Shown here: positions 8,093-16,299 of the stretch, in pieces
How positions within the stretch are numbered: position 1 is the stretch's first letter
How the letters are laid out: the number at the start of each line of letters is the position of its first letter
From: Bacillota bacterium
GTDB taxonomy: Bacteria; Bacillota; Sulfobacillia; Sulfobacillales; JAIMBI01
Direction of reading: 5' to 3'
Assembly: GCA_021818685.1 (NCBI GenBank)
Contig: JAKATP010000013.1
Coordinates: 1 to 38,645, forward strand
Length of the DNA: 38,645 nt
Notes under the pieces: generated by a model
Database searches by the model: none
Told to the model about the DNA's origin: nothing
What the model saw: only the letters and a program-made list of their open reading frames with translations
Translations under genes and position numbers: made by a program

Positions 8093-8891
8093 GAATCGGG
8101 ATGACGCGGTGCTGGTGGAGCGGGGGCGTGTGACGACCGTGCGTCTGAACCGGCCTCAGGCCCGCAACGCCCTTAATGCGGAGGTGATGGATCGCCTGCG
8201 GCAGGTGTTCCAGGAACTGGCGCGCGATCCGGATGTGGCCGTCATCCGGCTCACGGCCACCGGAGAGCAGGCGTTTTCGGCCGGCGCCGACTTGCGGGAA
8301 GTGGAGGCCCTCACGGGCGTGGAGGCGGTGCGCGCCTACTTCGGAGGCATGGCGCTCCTATTGGAGGCCATGTTCTCGTGTCCGAAGCCGATCGTGGCGG
8401 CCGCCTTCGGCTACACCCTGGCGGGGGGAATGGGACTGGCGGCGGGGGCCGACCTTTTGGTAGCGGCTTCTGACACGGTGTTTGGGCTGCCGGAAATCGG
8501 GGTGGGTCTGTTCCCGATGGTGGTGATGGCGGCTATCAGCCGGCATATCGGGCGGCGGCGGACCCTCCAGCTGGCGTTTACAGGGGAACGGATCGATGCC
8601 GCCACCGCGGAGCGGTGGGGGTTTGTGAATCACCTGTGGCCCCAGGCAGAGCTGGAGGCAGAGAGCCTGGCGCTGTGCGAGCGGCTTTCCGAGAAGAGTG
8701 CGGCCATCCTGGCCCTCGGCAAGGAAGCGTACGGTCAGATGGCGGATATGGCCTATCCGGCCCAGCTGCACTATCTGAAGGACATGGTGAGCCTGGTCGC
8801 CCTCTCGGAGGACTCGAAAGAAGGCGTGCGGGCGTTTTGGGAGAGGCGGCCGCCGGTATGGCCGGGTGCGAAGCCGCCGACCTCCGGATAA
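8085..8891 (+). CDS. Enoyl-CoA hydratase/isomerase family protein (putative methylglutaconyl-CoA hydratase)
   Basis: A 268-residue crotonase-fold enzyme. The first oxyanion-hole element is [12 protein letters not shown] near 60-71, and the second is [19 protein letters not shown] near 106-124. [13 protein letters not shown] follows, with a Glu in the region that supplies the catalytic acid/base. Length is normal. As the last gene of the operon, next to carboxyltransferase and HMG-CoA lyase, hydration of 3-methylglutaconyl-CoA is the likely step (compare yngF); general enoyl-CoA hydratase is the alternative. ATG 8085 overlaps the lyase gene by eight bases, so translation is probably coupled. 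The reading frame is open far upstream, but that part is a shadow of the lyase gene. Confidence 0.87.
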   Translation: MSENRDDAVLVERGRVTTVRLNRPQARNALNAEVMDRLRQVFQELARDPDVAVIRLTATGEQAFSAGADLREVEALTGVEAVRAYFGGMALLLEAMFSCPKPIVAAAFGYTLAGGMGLAAGADLLVAASDTVFGLPEIGVGLFPMVVMAAISRHIGRRRTLQLAFTGERIDAATAERWGFVNHLWPQAELEAESLALCERLSEKSAAILALGKEAYGQMADMAYPAQLHYLKDMVSLVALSEDSKEGVRAFWERRPPVWPGAKPPTSG

Positions 8892-8915
8892 GATCTCCGA
8901 TCCCAAATCCCGGGG

Positions 8916-8946
8916 TTGCATGACAGGGGGGAGTCTGGTCGATAAT
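8916..8946 (+). promoter_or_regulatory. Predicted promoter of the imuB-dnaE2 operon
   Basis: TTGCAT (8916-8921) and GATAAT (8941-8946) resemble sigma-A -35 and -10 boxes with a long 19-base spacer. They lie just before a LexA box, in the only AT-rich patch of the area. The match is moderate and the spacing is not ideal. Confidence 0.45.
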
Positions 8947-8951
8947 ATATA

Positions 8952-8963
8952 GAACATATGTTC
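8952..8963 (+). promoter_or_regulatory. LexA (SOS) box, Bacillus type
   Basis: GAACATATGTTC is a perfect 12-base inverted repeat. With its flanks it agrees with the Gram-positive LexA consensus CGAACRNRYGTTYC at 13 of 14 positions; only the first C is A. It lies 15 bases before the ATG of the ImuB-like gene and just downstream of the predicted -10, so bound LexA would block transcription. Together with the DNA-polymerase content of the operon, this makes SOS control very likely. Confidence 0.88.
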
Positions 8964-8977
8964 CCATGAGGTGAGCC

Positions 8978-10045
8978 ATGTTTCTGAGTTTTGAGCTCCG
9001 GGCGCTCCAGGGCCGTACGGCTCCGGCCCCATTCGCCGTGATTCGTGACCAGGCCGTGTTTGATGCCAGTCCCGATCTCTGGGAGGCCGGCATCGACTGG
9101 GGGCTTCCAGTGCGGGAGATTGCCTGGCGCTTTCCCGACGCCAGTCTTATCACCCGCGAACCGGCGGAAGACACGGCACTCATACGGGAGCTGGAAGATT
9201 GCCTGGCGCTTTGGGGCAGCCGCTTTTCCATCAGCGATCCGCGATACGGCTGGGTGGAGATCCCGGCCCCGGTACCCGAGGACTGGCTGTACCTGCGGCA
9301 GGCGCTGGTGCCTCACCGGGCGCAGTATATCGGCGGAGGTCTTGCGTTCCATCCCCTGCTGGCCCGGTGGGTGGCCCGCGCCGGTGCGGCCCTCAAACTT
9401 CCACGCTGGGATGCCGGCGGGTGCGGTCTGTTCGTCTGCTCTCCGGCGGAGACGACCCGCGCCTGGGCAAGTCTTCCGTTGAAGGTGGCCCCGGCCCCGG
9501 AATCCGAGCGGCGCCGATGGCGGCAGCTCGGATTAGAGCGTGTGGGCGAGGTGGAGGGACTGGCGGCACGGCTCATGCGGCTTCCGATCAGCGGCCGCAT
9601 CCTGCGTCCCGTGCGGGTGGAGGAGGCGTTTTCGGAGGCGCTTGACACGGGTGTGATGGCCGCTTTGGAGGAAATGGCCTCGCGTCTGGGACGGGCACTC
9701 AGGGAACGGGGCCTCGATGCCTTCAGCCTGAAGCTCATCTGGAGTCCGGAGAGCGGAGAACGTCTGGAGCGGGAGCGGCGGTGGCCAGACGGGTCCTGCG
9801 ACGATCGGATTCTGACCGCCCGCCTCTTTACCCTCCTCCAGCCCTGGCCGTCCTCTCCGCCCACGGCGCTCGCACTGGAGGCACGGGAGACCGGACGTTC
9901 CCGGCCGCAGCAGCTTAGCTGGTGGGAGTCCCGGGTCGAGCGGGAGGCGCCGTCCGGCGAGCGGCATCCGGTTGCCGATCGCGAAGTGCGTTTCAGCTAC
10001 TGGGATCCATGGCGTTATCCCCGACGGCGGGAGGTTCTGCGATGA
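8978..10045 (+). CDS. ImuB-like Y-family polymerase homologue lacking catalytic residues
   Basis: A 355-residue protein related to DinB/ImuB. ImuB is a non-catalytic Y-family relative that links the error-prone polymerase DnaE2 to the sliding clamp. Residues 20-75 follow the ImuB N-terminal pattern (VIRDQAVFDAS, then GLPVREIAWRFPD), about 108-135 the alanine-rich finger region, and about 160-200 the ASLPLK...LGLERVGEVEGLAARL helix-hairpin region. The palm acidic residues of active Y-polymerases (DxD near the start, DE near 100) are not present. QQLSWW at 311-316 looks like a beta-clamp-binding motif. It is shorter than usual ImuB (about 500 residues). GAGGTG precedes ATG 8978; the stop overlaps the next ATG (ATGA). 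Confidence 0.78.
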   Translation: MFLSFELRALQGRTAPAPFAVIRDQAVFDASPDLWEAGIDWGLPVREIAWRFPDASLITREPAEDTALIRELEDCLALWGSRFSISDPRYGWVEIPAPVPEDWLYLRQALVPHRAQYIGGGLAFHPLLARWVARAGAALKLPRWDAGGCGLFVCSPAETTRAWASLPLKVAPAPESERRRWRQLGLERVGEVEGLAARLMRLPISGRILRPVRVEEAFSEALDTGVMAALEEMASRLGRALRERGLDAFSLKLIWSPESGERLERERRWPDGSCDDRILTARLFTLLQPWPSSPPTALALEARETGRSRPQQLSWWESRVEREAPSGERHPVADREVRFSYWDPWRYPRRREVLR

Positions 10046-10320
10046 CTCGCGAGGGACAATCCAGCCCTTCGTCCGATCGCCGCCAGGCCCGGATGGCATG
10101 CAGACTGGCATGGAAGGACGACGAGCCCGTCCGGTTTTTCTGGCGGGGCCGATGGCACCAGGTCCTTCGGGTCCAGGAAGCCTGGCTCGATGCGGGACGC
10201 TGGTGGGCAGGCGAGAAGGCACTCTGGTTTTATCGTGTGGCCACGGCTAACGGGGTGTATGAGCTGGCGGCGGAGGGTGCCGGGGTCGCCGCGGCGCAGG
10301 TTTATCGGGTGTACGACTGA
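10042..10320 (+). CDS. DUF6504-like small protein of the ImuB-DnaE2 operon
   Basis: A 92-residue cytoplasmic protein of unknown activity. The core FFWRGRWHQVLRVQEAW, then GRWWAGEKALWFYRV, then GVYEL and a final VYD, resembles the DUF6504 type found beside ImuB/DnaE2 genes in Gram-positive bacteria (recalled, not searched). It is rich in Trp and Arg and predicted to be mostly beta strand; there is no signal peptide or membrane segment. It overlaps the ImuB-like gene (ATGA) and the polymerase gene (TGATG), so all three are almost surely translated together. A helper role in mutasome assembly is inferred from position only. Confidence 0.65.
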   Translation: MTREGQSSPSSDRRQARMACRLAWKDDEPVRFFWRGRWHQVLRVQEAWLDAGRWWAGEKALWFYRVATANGVYELAAEGAGVAAAQVYRVYD

Positions 10321-13300
10321 TGGGCGGGTCCGGCACGCTCTTTCACGTGCATTCCGCCTTTTCGTTTCTGGATGGCACGAGCCTGCCCGAAAGCCTGGTA
10401 GCGGCAGCCGCGGCCCGAGACATTGGCACCATGGCCTTGACCGACACCCACCGCCTCTCGGGACTGGTGCTGTTCTTGAAGGCTACGGCGGCCGCGGGCA
10501 TCAAGCCGGTGGCCGGTGCGACCGTGAGGCTGGCCGGTGACGGCGGGGTGCTGGTGCTGCTGGTGCCGGGGCCGGATCGCTACGGCCAGCTCACCCGAAT
10601 CCTCACACATGCACACGTGGAGCATGCCCGCGGTGCGCCGGCAGTGGAGCGGGCGGCGCTCGAAGAGTGGGGACCGGGTCTGGTGGCCCTGTCCGGAGGC
10701 CGCCGGGGGGTGCTGGACCGGCTCATCTACGCGGGGCGTCACCAGGCGGCGCTCAGGGAAGCCAGCTGGTTGAAGGGGGTCTTTGGTCCCCGTTTCTTCC
10801 TGGAGGTAGGAGCGGGCTGGCTTCCCGGCGATCGCGCCATCCGCCGGACGCTGCAGGAGCTCTCAGAACACCTCGGCATCCCGCTGGTGGCGACTCCGGA
10901 GGTTCATTATGCCTATCCCGATGACTTCGCCCTCTATGATCTGCTGGTGGCCGTCCGCCACGGTCTACGGGTGGAAGAGCCGCATCCGGACCGGCCGCTC
11001 AATGCCGAAGGCTACGTCAAGTCGGAAGTGGAGACAGCGCGCGCTCTCGGTGATCTGGCGGCTCCCGCCTTGCGGGGGGCGGCCATGCTGGCGGAACAGC
11101 TCGAGCCTCCCGATCTGCTCGGACGGACCCGTGCCCCCCGGTTCGGGGATGACCCGGATGCGGCGCAGAACCGGCTTGCGGCCCTGGCCTGGGCGGGAGC
11201 CCGGCGCCGCTACGGCAGGCACTGGCGGCGGGCGGAGGTCCGGATCCGGCACGAGCTTCGCATTATCACTGATCTGGGATTTCAGGACTATTTTCTGGCG
11301 GTGGAGGATGTGGCCCGTTTTGCCCGGACGGCCGGCATTCGTTTTGCCGGCCGCGGATCGGCGGCCGATTCGGTGGTGGCATACTGTCTTGGCATCACGC
11401 ACGTCGATGCTCTGGCCCGCGATCTGCTGTTTGAGCGCTTTTTGAGTCGCGAGCGGGCGGAGACGCCTGACATCGATCTCGACTTTGATGCCCGGCGGCG
11501 TGACGAGGTGGCCGACTATGTCCGGCAGCGCTACGGCGCCGAGCATGTGGCGGCGGTCGCCACCTACCAGACATTTCGCGCCCGGCTTGCCCTGCGTCAA
11601 ATTGGAAAGGTGCTCGGGTTTCCGGCCAGGGACCTGGACGAAGTGGCCCGCTCGCTCCCGCCCCGCCCCTTGCTGCAGACAGAGGCGGCGTGGGAGGAGG
11701 TGCCGGAGCTGCGAGAGCTCCAGGTGTCGCCGAAAGCTCGTGAGCTCTTGCGCTGGGCGGCGAGGGCTGAAGGCATTCCGCGGCACATCGGGACCCACCT
11801 CGGAGGCCTCGTCATCAGTAGCGAGCCGCTTTTGACGGTCACGCCGTTTGAAACATCCGCCAAAGGGATCCAGCTGGCCCAGTTTGACAAGCGGGATGTG
11901 GAGGATCTGGGCCTCCTGAAGCTCGATCTGCTCTCGCTGCGGACTTTCACCGCTCTCACCGACACCGTGGCCTCTATCCGGCAGGTCGAGCCGGGTTTTG
12001 ACGACGACCGCCTGCCGACGGCTGATCCGGCAGTATACCGTCGGCTGCAGGCGGCGGATACCATCGGCACCTTTCAGTTGGAGAGTCCGGCCCAGCGAGC
12101 TCTCGCCCGGCGGCTAGCGCCGGATCGCTACGAGGACATCGTGGCCAGCCTGGCCCTCATCCGCCCCGGACCCATCAAGGGCAATATGGTGGATCCCTTC
12201 GTCGCCCGGCGGCGCGGGGAGGAGCCAGTCCGTTATCCTCACCCGGAGCTTGAGCCTATCTTGCGAAAGACGTTTGGCGTGGTGCTGTTTCAAGAACAGG
12301 TGATTGCCATCGCGAGTCAACTGGCCGGCTTCAGTCCCGGCGAGGCGGACCAGCTGCGGCGGGTGATGACGCACGCCCGCTCCACGACGGAAATGGAGCG
12401 ACTCGGCACCTCCTTTCGGGAGAAGGCCATCGCGCGCGGCATCGCACCGGAGGTGGCCGGGGAGGTGTTCCAGCAGATGGTGGGGTACGCGAGCTATGGA
12501 TTCAACGAGGCTCACGCGGCCGCCTTCGCGGAAACCGCCTACCGGACGGTCTACCTCCTGGACCGGTATCCGGGACCGTACCTGACGGGACTCTTAAATG
12601 CCGAGCCGATGGGGTTCTACCCGCTGGACGTGCTCATCACCGAAGCCCGCCGTCGGGAAATTGCCATCCTGCCCCTCGACATCGAGCAAAGCGAGGGGCC
12701 GTTCTTTTATGACCATGCCGCCCGCGGGATCCGGATTGGATTATTGGCGGTGAAGGGGCTCGAGGAGAAGGTGGCCACGGCCATTGCGGAGGCTCGAAAG
12801 AATCCGTGGCAAAATCCGCTCCAGATCCTGGAACGGGCGAGGGTGCGCCTCGATCTGGGTGCCCAGCTCATTCGGGTGGGCGCCTTCGATCGTCTGCGGC
12901 CGGATCGCGAGCATCTTCTGAGTGAATGGCTCTTCGCCAATCCCCTGGGGCTTGAGCGGCCGGGCGGGGACCGTCCCTGGAGCCTCGGTGAGCGGCTCCA
13001 CTGGGAATATCAGATCCTGGGGTTCGGGCAGAGCGAGCAGGTCATGGCGCTGTTCCGTCCCGGGCTGAATGCGCGGGGATTCCTTACCGCCGCCGCCGCT
13101 AACCTCAAACCGGACGCGGAGCCCATCCGCGTGGCCGGCGTCCCCATCCGCCCGCACCGGCCTCCCACCCGGAGCGGGCGGCTCATCGTGTTCTTCTCAC
13201 TTTTGGATGAAACCGGTCTCATCGACGCCTCCTTGGCCGAGGAGCGCTATCGCCGCCTCGGCCATTTCCTGTTCTCCGCTCAGCATCGCGGCCCTTTAAG

Positions 13301-13367
13301 CGTTGCCGGACGCATGCGGCAGGGTACGCTCATGGTGACGGCAATGGGGCCCGTCCCCGTGCGCTGA
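10320..13367 (+). CDS. dnaE2: Error-prone DNA polymerase III alpha subunit (DnaE2/ImuC)
   Basis: A 1015-residue C-family polymerase used for translesion synthesis. The N-terminal PHP domain begins LFHVHSAFSFLDGTS (HVHS near residue 9), as in DnaE2. GRGSAADSVVAYCLG follows in the palm, then PDIDLDFD with catalytic Asp386 and Asp388, and KLDLLSLRTFT with Asp536. The finger and clamp-binding regions follow (RPGPIKGNMVDPF, FGVVLFQEQV, FNEAHAAAFA), with an OB-fold-like end. The length suits DnaE2/ImuC (about 1000-1080) rather than replicative DnaE (about 1160). Assignment is supported by the ImuB-like gene and LexA box upstream. ATG 10320 shares its A with the previous stop. No imuA-like gene is present in the window. 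Confidence 0.9.
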   Translation: MGGSGTLFHVHSAFSFLDGTSLPESLVAAAAARDIGTMALTDTHRLSGLVLFLKATAAAGIKPVAGATVRLAGDGGVLVLLVPGPDRYGQLTRILTHAHVEHARGAPAVERAALEEWGPGLVALSGGRRGVLDRLIYAGRHQAALREASWLKGVFGPRFFLEVGAGWLPGDRAIRRTLQELSEHLGIPLVATPEVHYAYPDDFALYDLLVAVRHGLRVEEPHPDRPLNAEGYVKSEVETARALGDLAAPALRGAAMLAEQLEPPDLLGRTRAPRFGDDPDAAQNRLAALAWAGARRRYGRHWRRAEVRIRHELRIITDLGFQDYFLAVEDVARFARTAGIRFAGRGSAADSVVAYCLGITHVDALARDLLFERFLSRERAETPDIDLDFDARRRDEVADYVRQRYGAEHVAAVATYQTFRARLALRQIGKVLGFPARDLDEVARSLPPRPLLQTEAAWEEVPELRELQVSPKARELLRWAARAEGIPRHIGTHLGGLVISSEPLLTVTPFETSAKGIQLAQFDKRDVEDLGLLKLDLLSLRTFTALTDTVASIRQVEPGFDDDRLPTADPAVYRRLQAADTIGTFQLESPAQRALARRLAPDRYEDIVASLALIRPGPIKGNMVDPFVARRRGEEPVRYPHPELEPILRKTFGVVLFQEQVIAIASQLAGFSPGEADQLRRVMTHARSTTEMERLGTSFREKAIARGIAPEVAGEVFQQMVGYASYGFNEAHAAAFAETAYRTVYLLDRYPGPYLTGLLNAEPMGFYPLDVLITEARRREIAILPLDIEQSEGPFFYDHAARGIRIGLLAVKGLEEKVATAIAEARKNPWQNPLQILERARVRLDLGAQLIRVGAFDRLRPDREHLLSEWLFANPLGLERPGGDRPWSLGERLHWEYQILGFGQSEQVMALFRPGLNARGFLTAAAANLKPDAEPIRVAGVPIRPHRPPTRSGRLIVFFSLLDETGLIDASLAEERYRRLGHFLFSAQHRGPLSVAGRMRQGTLMVTAMGPVPVR

Positions 13368-13474
13368 GTCGACGCCATTCGCCGGTTTGCGCAATCTCTC
13401 GCTCCTGTCAGCAGGATTACCTGCCCCCAAAGCGTATTAGTGGGTAGCCTTCGGGCCCAATTTCGGGGGCCGCA

Positions 13475-15469
13475 GTGCCATGGGGAGGCGAGAATACGGG
13501 AGAGCGGCTGACCGCCTGGCGCTCCCTTGAAATCCACCGGATGATCTTCTTCATCCGCTCGGTGGTGTGGGTGGGTTCGGCCCTTTATGCCCTGCAGAGT
13601 CCGCGCGATGGGCTCGTGTGGATCGGGGCTGCGCTGGTCGTTGTCGGCGGCGCCTTCTTCGCCAATCTCAGCAGCTACGCGGTCGTAAACCGGGCCCTCA
13701 TCCTGGTGGACTGGGCCGCTGTGACCGTGGCCATTCACCTCGCCCCGGCCGCGAGTCCCGTCTTCGTCCTCTATGGGGTGGAGTCGATCATCCTCACGGT
13801 CTACGGCGCGATGCGCTACTGCCTGGTGGGCGCCGTCGTCTTTTCCGTGAGTCTTCTCGGCGCCCATTGGCCCCATATCGTCCGCGCCGACAGCTTTGAA
13901 GTCTTTGATCTGCTGGTCGTGCTTCTCTCGGCGGGTCTCATCGGTGAAGCGTTTGCACGCCAACAGCGGGCGCTGGCGCGGAACCGCCGCCAGAACGCCG
14001 AGCTTCGGGGGCTGCAGGCCATCCAGGAAAGTTTGATCCAGGAGCAGCCGTTGGAAGTCCAGATGACGGCGCTCTTAAACCGCAGCCTGGAGATGCTGGC
14101 GCTGGACATGGGCTACGTGGGTCTCATTGATGAGGGGGGTCAGGTGCAGGCCCGGGCCGTGGTGGGATTGCGGGCCGAAATTCAAAGCTGGCGCTGGGAT
14201 CCGGAGTCGGCCCAGCCGACCAGTACCGTGCTTCGCACGCGAAAGCCGCTCGTGATTACCGATCCCGATTACTTGAGTCAGACCGGCCTAGGCCCGGATG
14301 GCGTGCGCACCCTGGTGGTGACAGCCCTGTTTGACCAGGAGCAGCCGCTCGGGGTGCTGGGGCTGGGGTCCCGCCGGACTCGCGCCTTTGGCGAGGAGAT
14401 TCTGCCCGTGGTGGAGACCTTGGGCACGCTCGCCGTGGGCCGTATCCTGTTCGATCGCGAGCGGGCGGTCGCCCGTTCGCGCGCCCGTCTGTTGGCCTCG
14501 CTCGAGCGCGTGGGGCGGGTGCTGAACTCGAATCTTAAGATGGAAGTGCTCTTGCCCACGATTCACTCGTCGGTAGCGGAAGAACTGCAGCCGGACGCTT
14601 TTTTCGTCATGCTGATGATTCCCGACGATCCGAACCATGTCGTGATGCCGTACATGTACGACGAAGGGAAAGTCTACGGGCCGGACATCCTCGACATCAC
14701 CGACGGCCCCACGTCCCAGGTTCTGCGGGACGGGGAGCCGCGTCTGTTCCGCGGGGACGAGCCGGGGTCAAAGCCGGTAGGCTCCGAGCGGTCGCCGCTC
14801 GGATGGATCGTGGCTCCGCTCAAGCATGAAGGCCGCGTGATCGGGGCCATTAGCGCCCAGAGCTACCGGATGTTCTACTCCCAGTCGCACCTCGACTACC
14901 TGGCCTCGATCGCCAATCAGGCGGCGGTCGCGATCGAAAATGCGCGTCTGTATCAGGAGAACGAGATTGTGGCCATGACGGATCCCCTCACGGGCCTCGG
15001 CAACGCCCGGCAGTTTGCGTTCGTGTTAGACCACTACCTGCATCAGGCGATGGAGGAGCAGAACGGGGCGCTCACCCTGTTGATGATTGACTCGGATTCC
15101 TTAAAAAGTATTAACGACCGTCACGGCCATCCGGCCGGAGACCAGCACATCCGTCATCTGGCGAGCGCCATCCGCAGCAACACCCGGGCCGAAGACGTTG
15201 CGTGCCGCTATGCCGGCGATGAGTTTGTCGTGCTGCTGCCCAACACGTCGGTCCGGGCGGCGGAGCAGGTGGCCGAGCGCATCCGCCGCGCGGTGGCCGC
15301 CGGGTTTCGCTGGGATGAAGACACGGTCGAGCAGTCGGTCAGCATCGGCGTGGCGGGCTACGAGCCGCTGATGACGGCCGAAGAGTTTTTTGCGGCAGCG
15401 GACCGCGCCATGTACGTGGCCAAAGAAGCAGGCAAGAACCGGATTCATGTGGCCCGCCGGAGTGCATGA
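13475..15469 (+). CDS. Membrane-anchored GAF-GAF-GGDEF diguanylate cyclase
   Basis: A protein of up to 664 residues that would make cyclic di-GMP. The first 165 residues form a membrane module of about five or six hydrophobic segments; two GAF-type sensory domains follow (roughly 190-330 and 345-495), then a GGDEF domain (about 505-664). The active motif reads RYAGDEF (AGDEF at 580-584), with substrate-binding IDSDSLKSINDRHGH upstream. RAED at 571-574, five residues before the motif, is an RxxD inhibitory site, so product inhibition is likely. No EAL domain follows. The start is uncertain: GTG 13475 is the longest, and ATG 13541 would begin directly before the first membrane segment. It is a single gene just upstream of the tRNA operon. 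Confidence 0.88.
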   Translation: MPWGGENTGERLTAWRSLEIHRMIFFIRSVVWVGSALYALQSPRDGLVWIGAALVVVGGAFFANLSSYAVVNRALILVDWAAVTVAIHLAPAASPVFVLYGVESIILTVYGAMRYCLVGAVVFSVSLLGAHWPHIVRADSFEVFDLLVVLLSAGLIGEAFARQQRALARNRRQNAELRGLQAIQESLIQEQPLEVQMTALLNRSLEMLALDMGYVGLIDEGGQVQARAVVGLRAEIQSWRWDPESAQPTSTVLRTRKPLVITDPDYLSQTGLGPDGVRTLVVTALFDQEQPLGVLGLGSRRTRAFGEEILPVVETLGTLAVGRILFDRERAVARSRARLLASLERVGRVLNSNLKMEVLLPTIHSSVAEELQPDAFFVMLMIPDDPNHVVMPYMYDEGKVYGPDILDITDGPTSQVLRDGEPRLFRGDEPGSKPVGSERSPLGWIVAPLKHEGRVIGAISAQSYRMFYSQSHLDYLASIANQAAVAIENARLYQENEIVAMTDPLTGLGNARQFAFVLDHYLHQAMEEQNGALTLLMIDSDSLKSINDRHGHPAGDQHIRHLASAIRSNTRAEDVACRYAGDEFVVLLPNTSVRAAEQVAERIRRAVAAGFRWDEDTVEQSVSIGVAGYEPLMTAEEFFAAADRAMYVAKEAGKNRIHVARRSA

Positions 15470-15514
15470 TAACGGGTGCGTCACGCCAGAACCGTCCGGC
15501 GGGATCTTGCGCGC

Positions 15515-15544
15515 TTGACCGGTCGATCGCGCCGCCTGTATAAT
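15515..15544 (+). promoter_or_regulatory. Strong sigma-A promoter of the tRNA operon
   Basis: TTGACC (15515-15520) and a perfect TATAAT (15539-15544) are separated by 18 bases, about 30 bases before the first tRNA. This is the best promoter match in the window and suits a stable-RNA operon. Confidence 0.85.
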
Positions 15545-15575
15545 CGAGGAGCCGGGCGACCGGCGCCGTTTTCGT

Positions 15576-15651
<76 letters not shown>

Positions 15652-15659
15652 GTTTATAG

Positions 15660-15735
15660 GGCCCCATGGTCTAGAGGCCTAGGACACCACTCTTTCAAGG
15701 TGGTAACCCGGGTTCGAATCCCGGTGGGGCCACCA
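15660..15735 (+). tRNA. tRNA-Glu (anticodon TTC)
   Basis: A 76-base cloverleaf with CCA encoded. Acceptor GGCCCCA pairs perfectly with TGGGGCC. The anticodon arm is CCACT-CTTTCAA-GGTGG, anticodon TTC. Confidence 0.96.
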
Positions 15736-15743
15736 GTTTTCGG

Positions 15744-15820
15744 GGGCCATTAGCTCAGCTGGTTAGAGCATCCGCCTTTTAAGCGGAGTGTCGAAGGTTC
15801 GAATCCTTCATGGCCCACCA
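15744..15820 (+). tRNA. tRNA-Lys (anticodon TTT)
   Basis: A 77-base cloverleaf with CCA encoded. Acceptor GGGCCAT pairs with ATGGCCC. The anticodon arm is TCCGC-CTTTTAA-GCGGA, anticodon TTT. Confidence 0.96.
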
Positions 15821-15831
15821 AATACGTTTAC

Positions 15832-15907
15832 AGGCCAGTAGCTCCAACGGTAGAGCAGCGGTCTCCAAAACCGCGGGTTGGGGGTTCGAATCCCTCCTGG
15901 CCTGCCA
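15832..15907 (+). tRNA. tRNA-Trp (anticodon CCA)
   Basis: A 76-base cloverleaf with CCA encoded. Acceptor AGGCCAG pairs with CTGGCCT; the discriminator is G, as expected for tryptophan. The anticodon arm is GCGGT-CTCCAAA-ACCGC, anticodon CCA. Confidence 0.96.
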
Positions 15908-15921
15908 TCTTGTTTCTTGAC

Positions 15922-15995
15922 GCGGGTGTAGCTCAATGGCAGAGCCCCAGCCTTCCAAGCTGGTCATGTGGGTTCGATTCCCATCACCCGCTCCA
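15922..15995 (+). tRNA. tRNA-Gly (anticodon TCC)
   Basis: A 74-base cloverleaf with CCA encoded. Acceptor GCGGGTG pairs with CACCCGC; the discriminator is T. The anticodon arm is CCAGC-CTTCCAA-GCTGG, anticodon TCC. Confidence 0.96.
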
Positions 15996-16001
15996 GGTTT
16001 C

Positions 16002-16077
16002 GGGGCGGTAGCTCAGTTGGGAGAGCACCAGATTTGCATTCTGGGGGTCGAGGGTTCGAACCCCTTCCGCTCCACCA
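16002..16077 (+). tRNA. tRNA-Ala (anticodon TGC)
   Basis: A 76-base cloverleaf with CCA encoded. Acceptor GGGGCGG pairs with CCGCTCC and again has the G3-U70 alanine identity pair. The anticodon arm is CCAGA-TTTGCAT-TCTGG, anticodon TGC. With the GGC gene at the front of the operon it covers all four Ala codons. Confidence 0.95.
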
Positions 16078-16107
16078 TCATGTCGGGGTGGCCGGCGAGG
16101 AGGATTC

Positions 16108-16181
16108 TGGGGCGTAGCCAAGCGGTAAGGCAGCGGACTTTGGATCCGCCATCCCAGGTTCGAATCCTGGCGCCCCAGCCA
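16108..16181 (+). tRNA. tRNA-Gln (anticodon TTG)
   Basis: A 74-base cloverleaf with CCA encoded. Acceptor TGGGGCG pairs with CGCCCCA; the discriminator is G. The anticodon arm is GCGGA-CTTTGGA-TCCGC, anticodon TTG. Confidence 0.95.
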
Positions 16182-16187
16182 GTGTCA

Positions 16188-16213
16188 GGCACGGACTTAG
16201 CCGTGCCTTTTTT
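16188..16213 (+). terminator. Rho-independent terminator of the tRNA operon
   Basis: GGCACGG (16188-16194) pairs perfectly with CCGTGCC (16201-16207) across a six-base loop and is followed by six T residues. It lies six bases after the last tRNA. Confidence 0.92.
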
Positions 16214-16248
16214 CTGTCCCGCTCCCGGTGACGCGCCGCGGCCCGCGG

Positions 16249-16285
16249 CTATGTGCTAACATGCTAGCTAGGCTAGCGAGATAGC
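16249..16285 (+). promoter_or_regulatory. Promoter/operator region of the marR-ABC operon
   Basis: An extended -10 (TGC-TAACAT, 16254-16262) is followed directly by GCTAGC (16263-16268) and GCTAGC (16272-16277), each a perfect hexamer palindrome, inside wider GCTAT...ATAGC arms ending at 16285. Repeated palindromes at the start of a marR gene usually bind the MarR protein itself. The sequence is seen; autoregulation is inferred. Confidence 0.5.
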
Positions 16286-16299
16286 GGGGCGATGCGTTC

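Noticed and set aside
13367-13474. GGCCC...GGGCC hairpin after dnaE2 as a terminator
   Set aside because: Short stem and no T-tract; it also lies close to the start of the next gene, so a terminator call is not supported.
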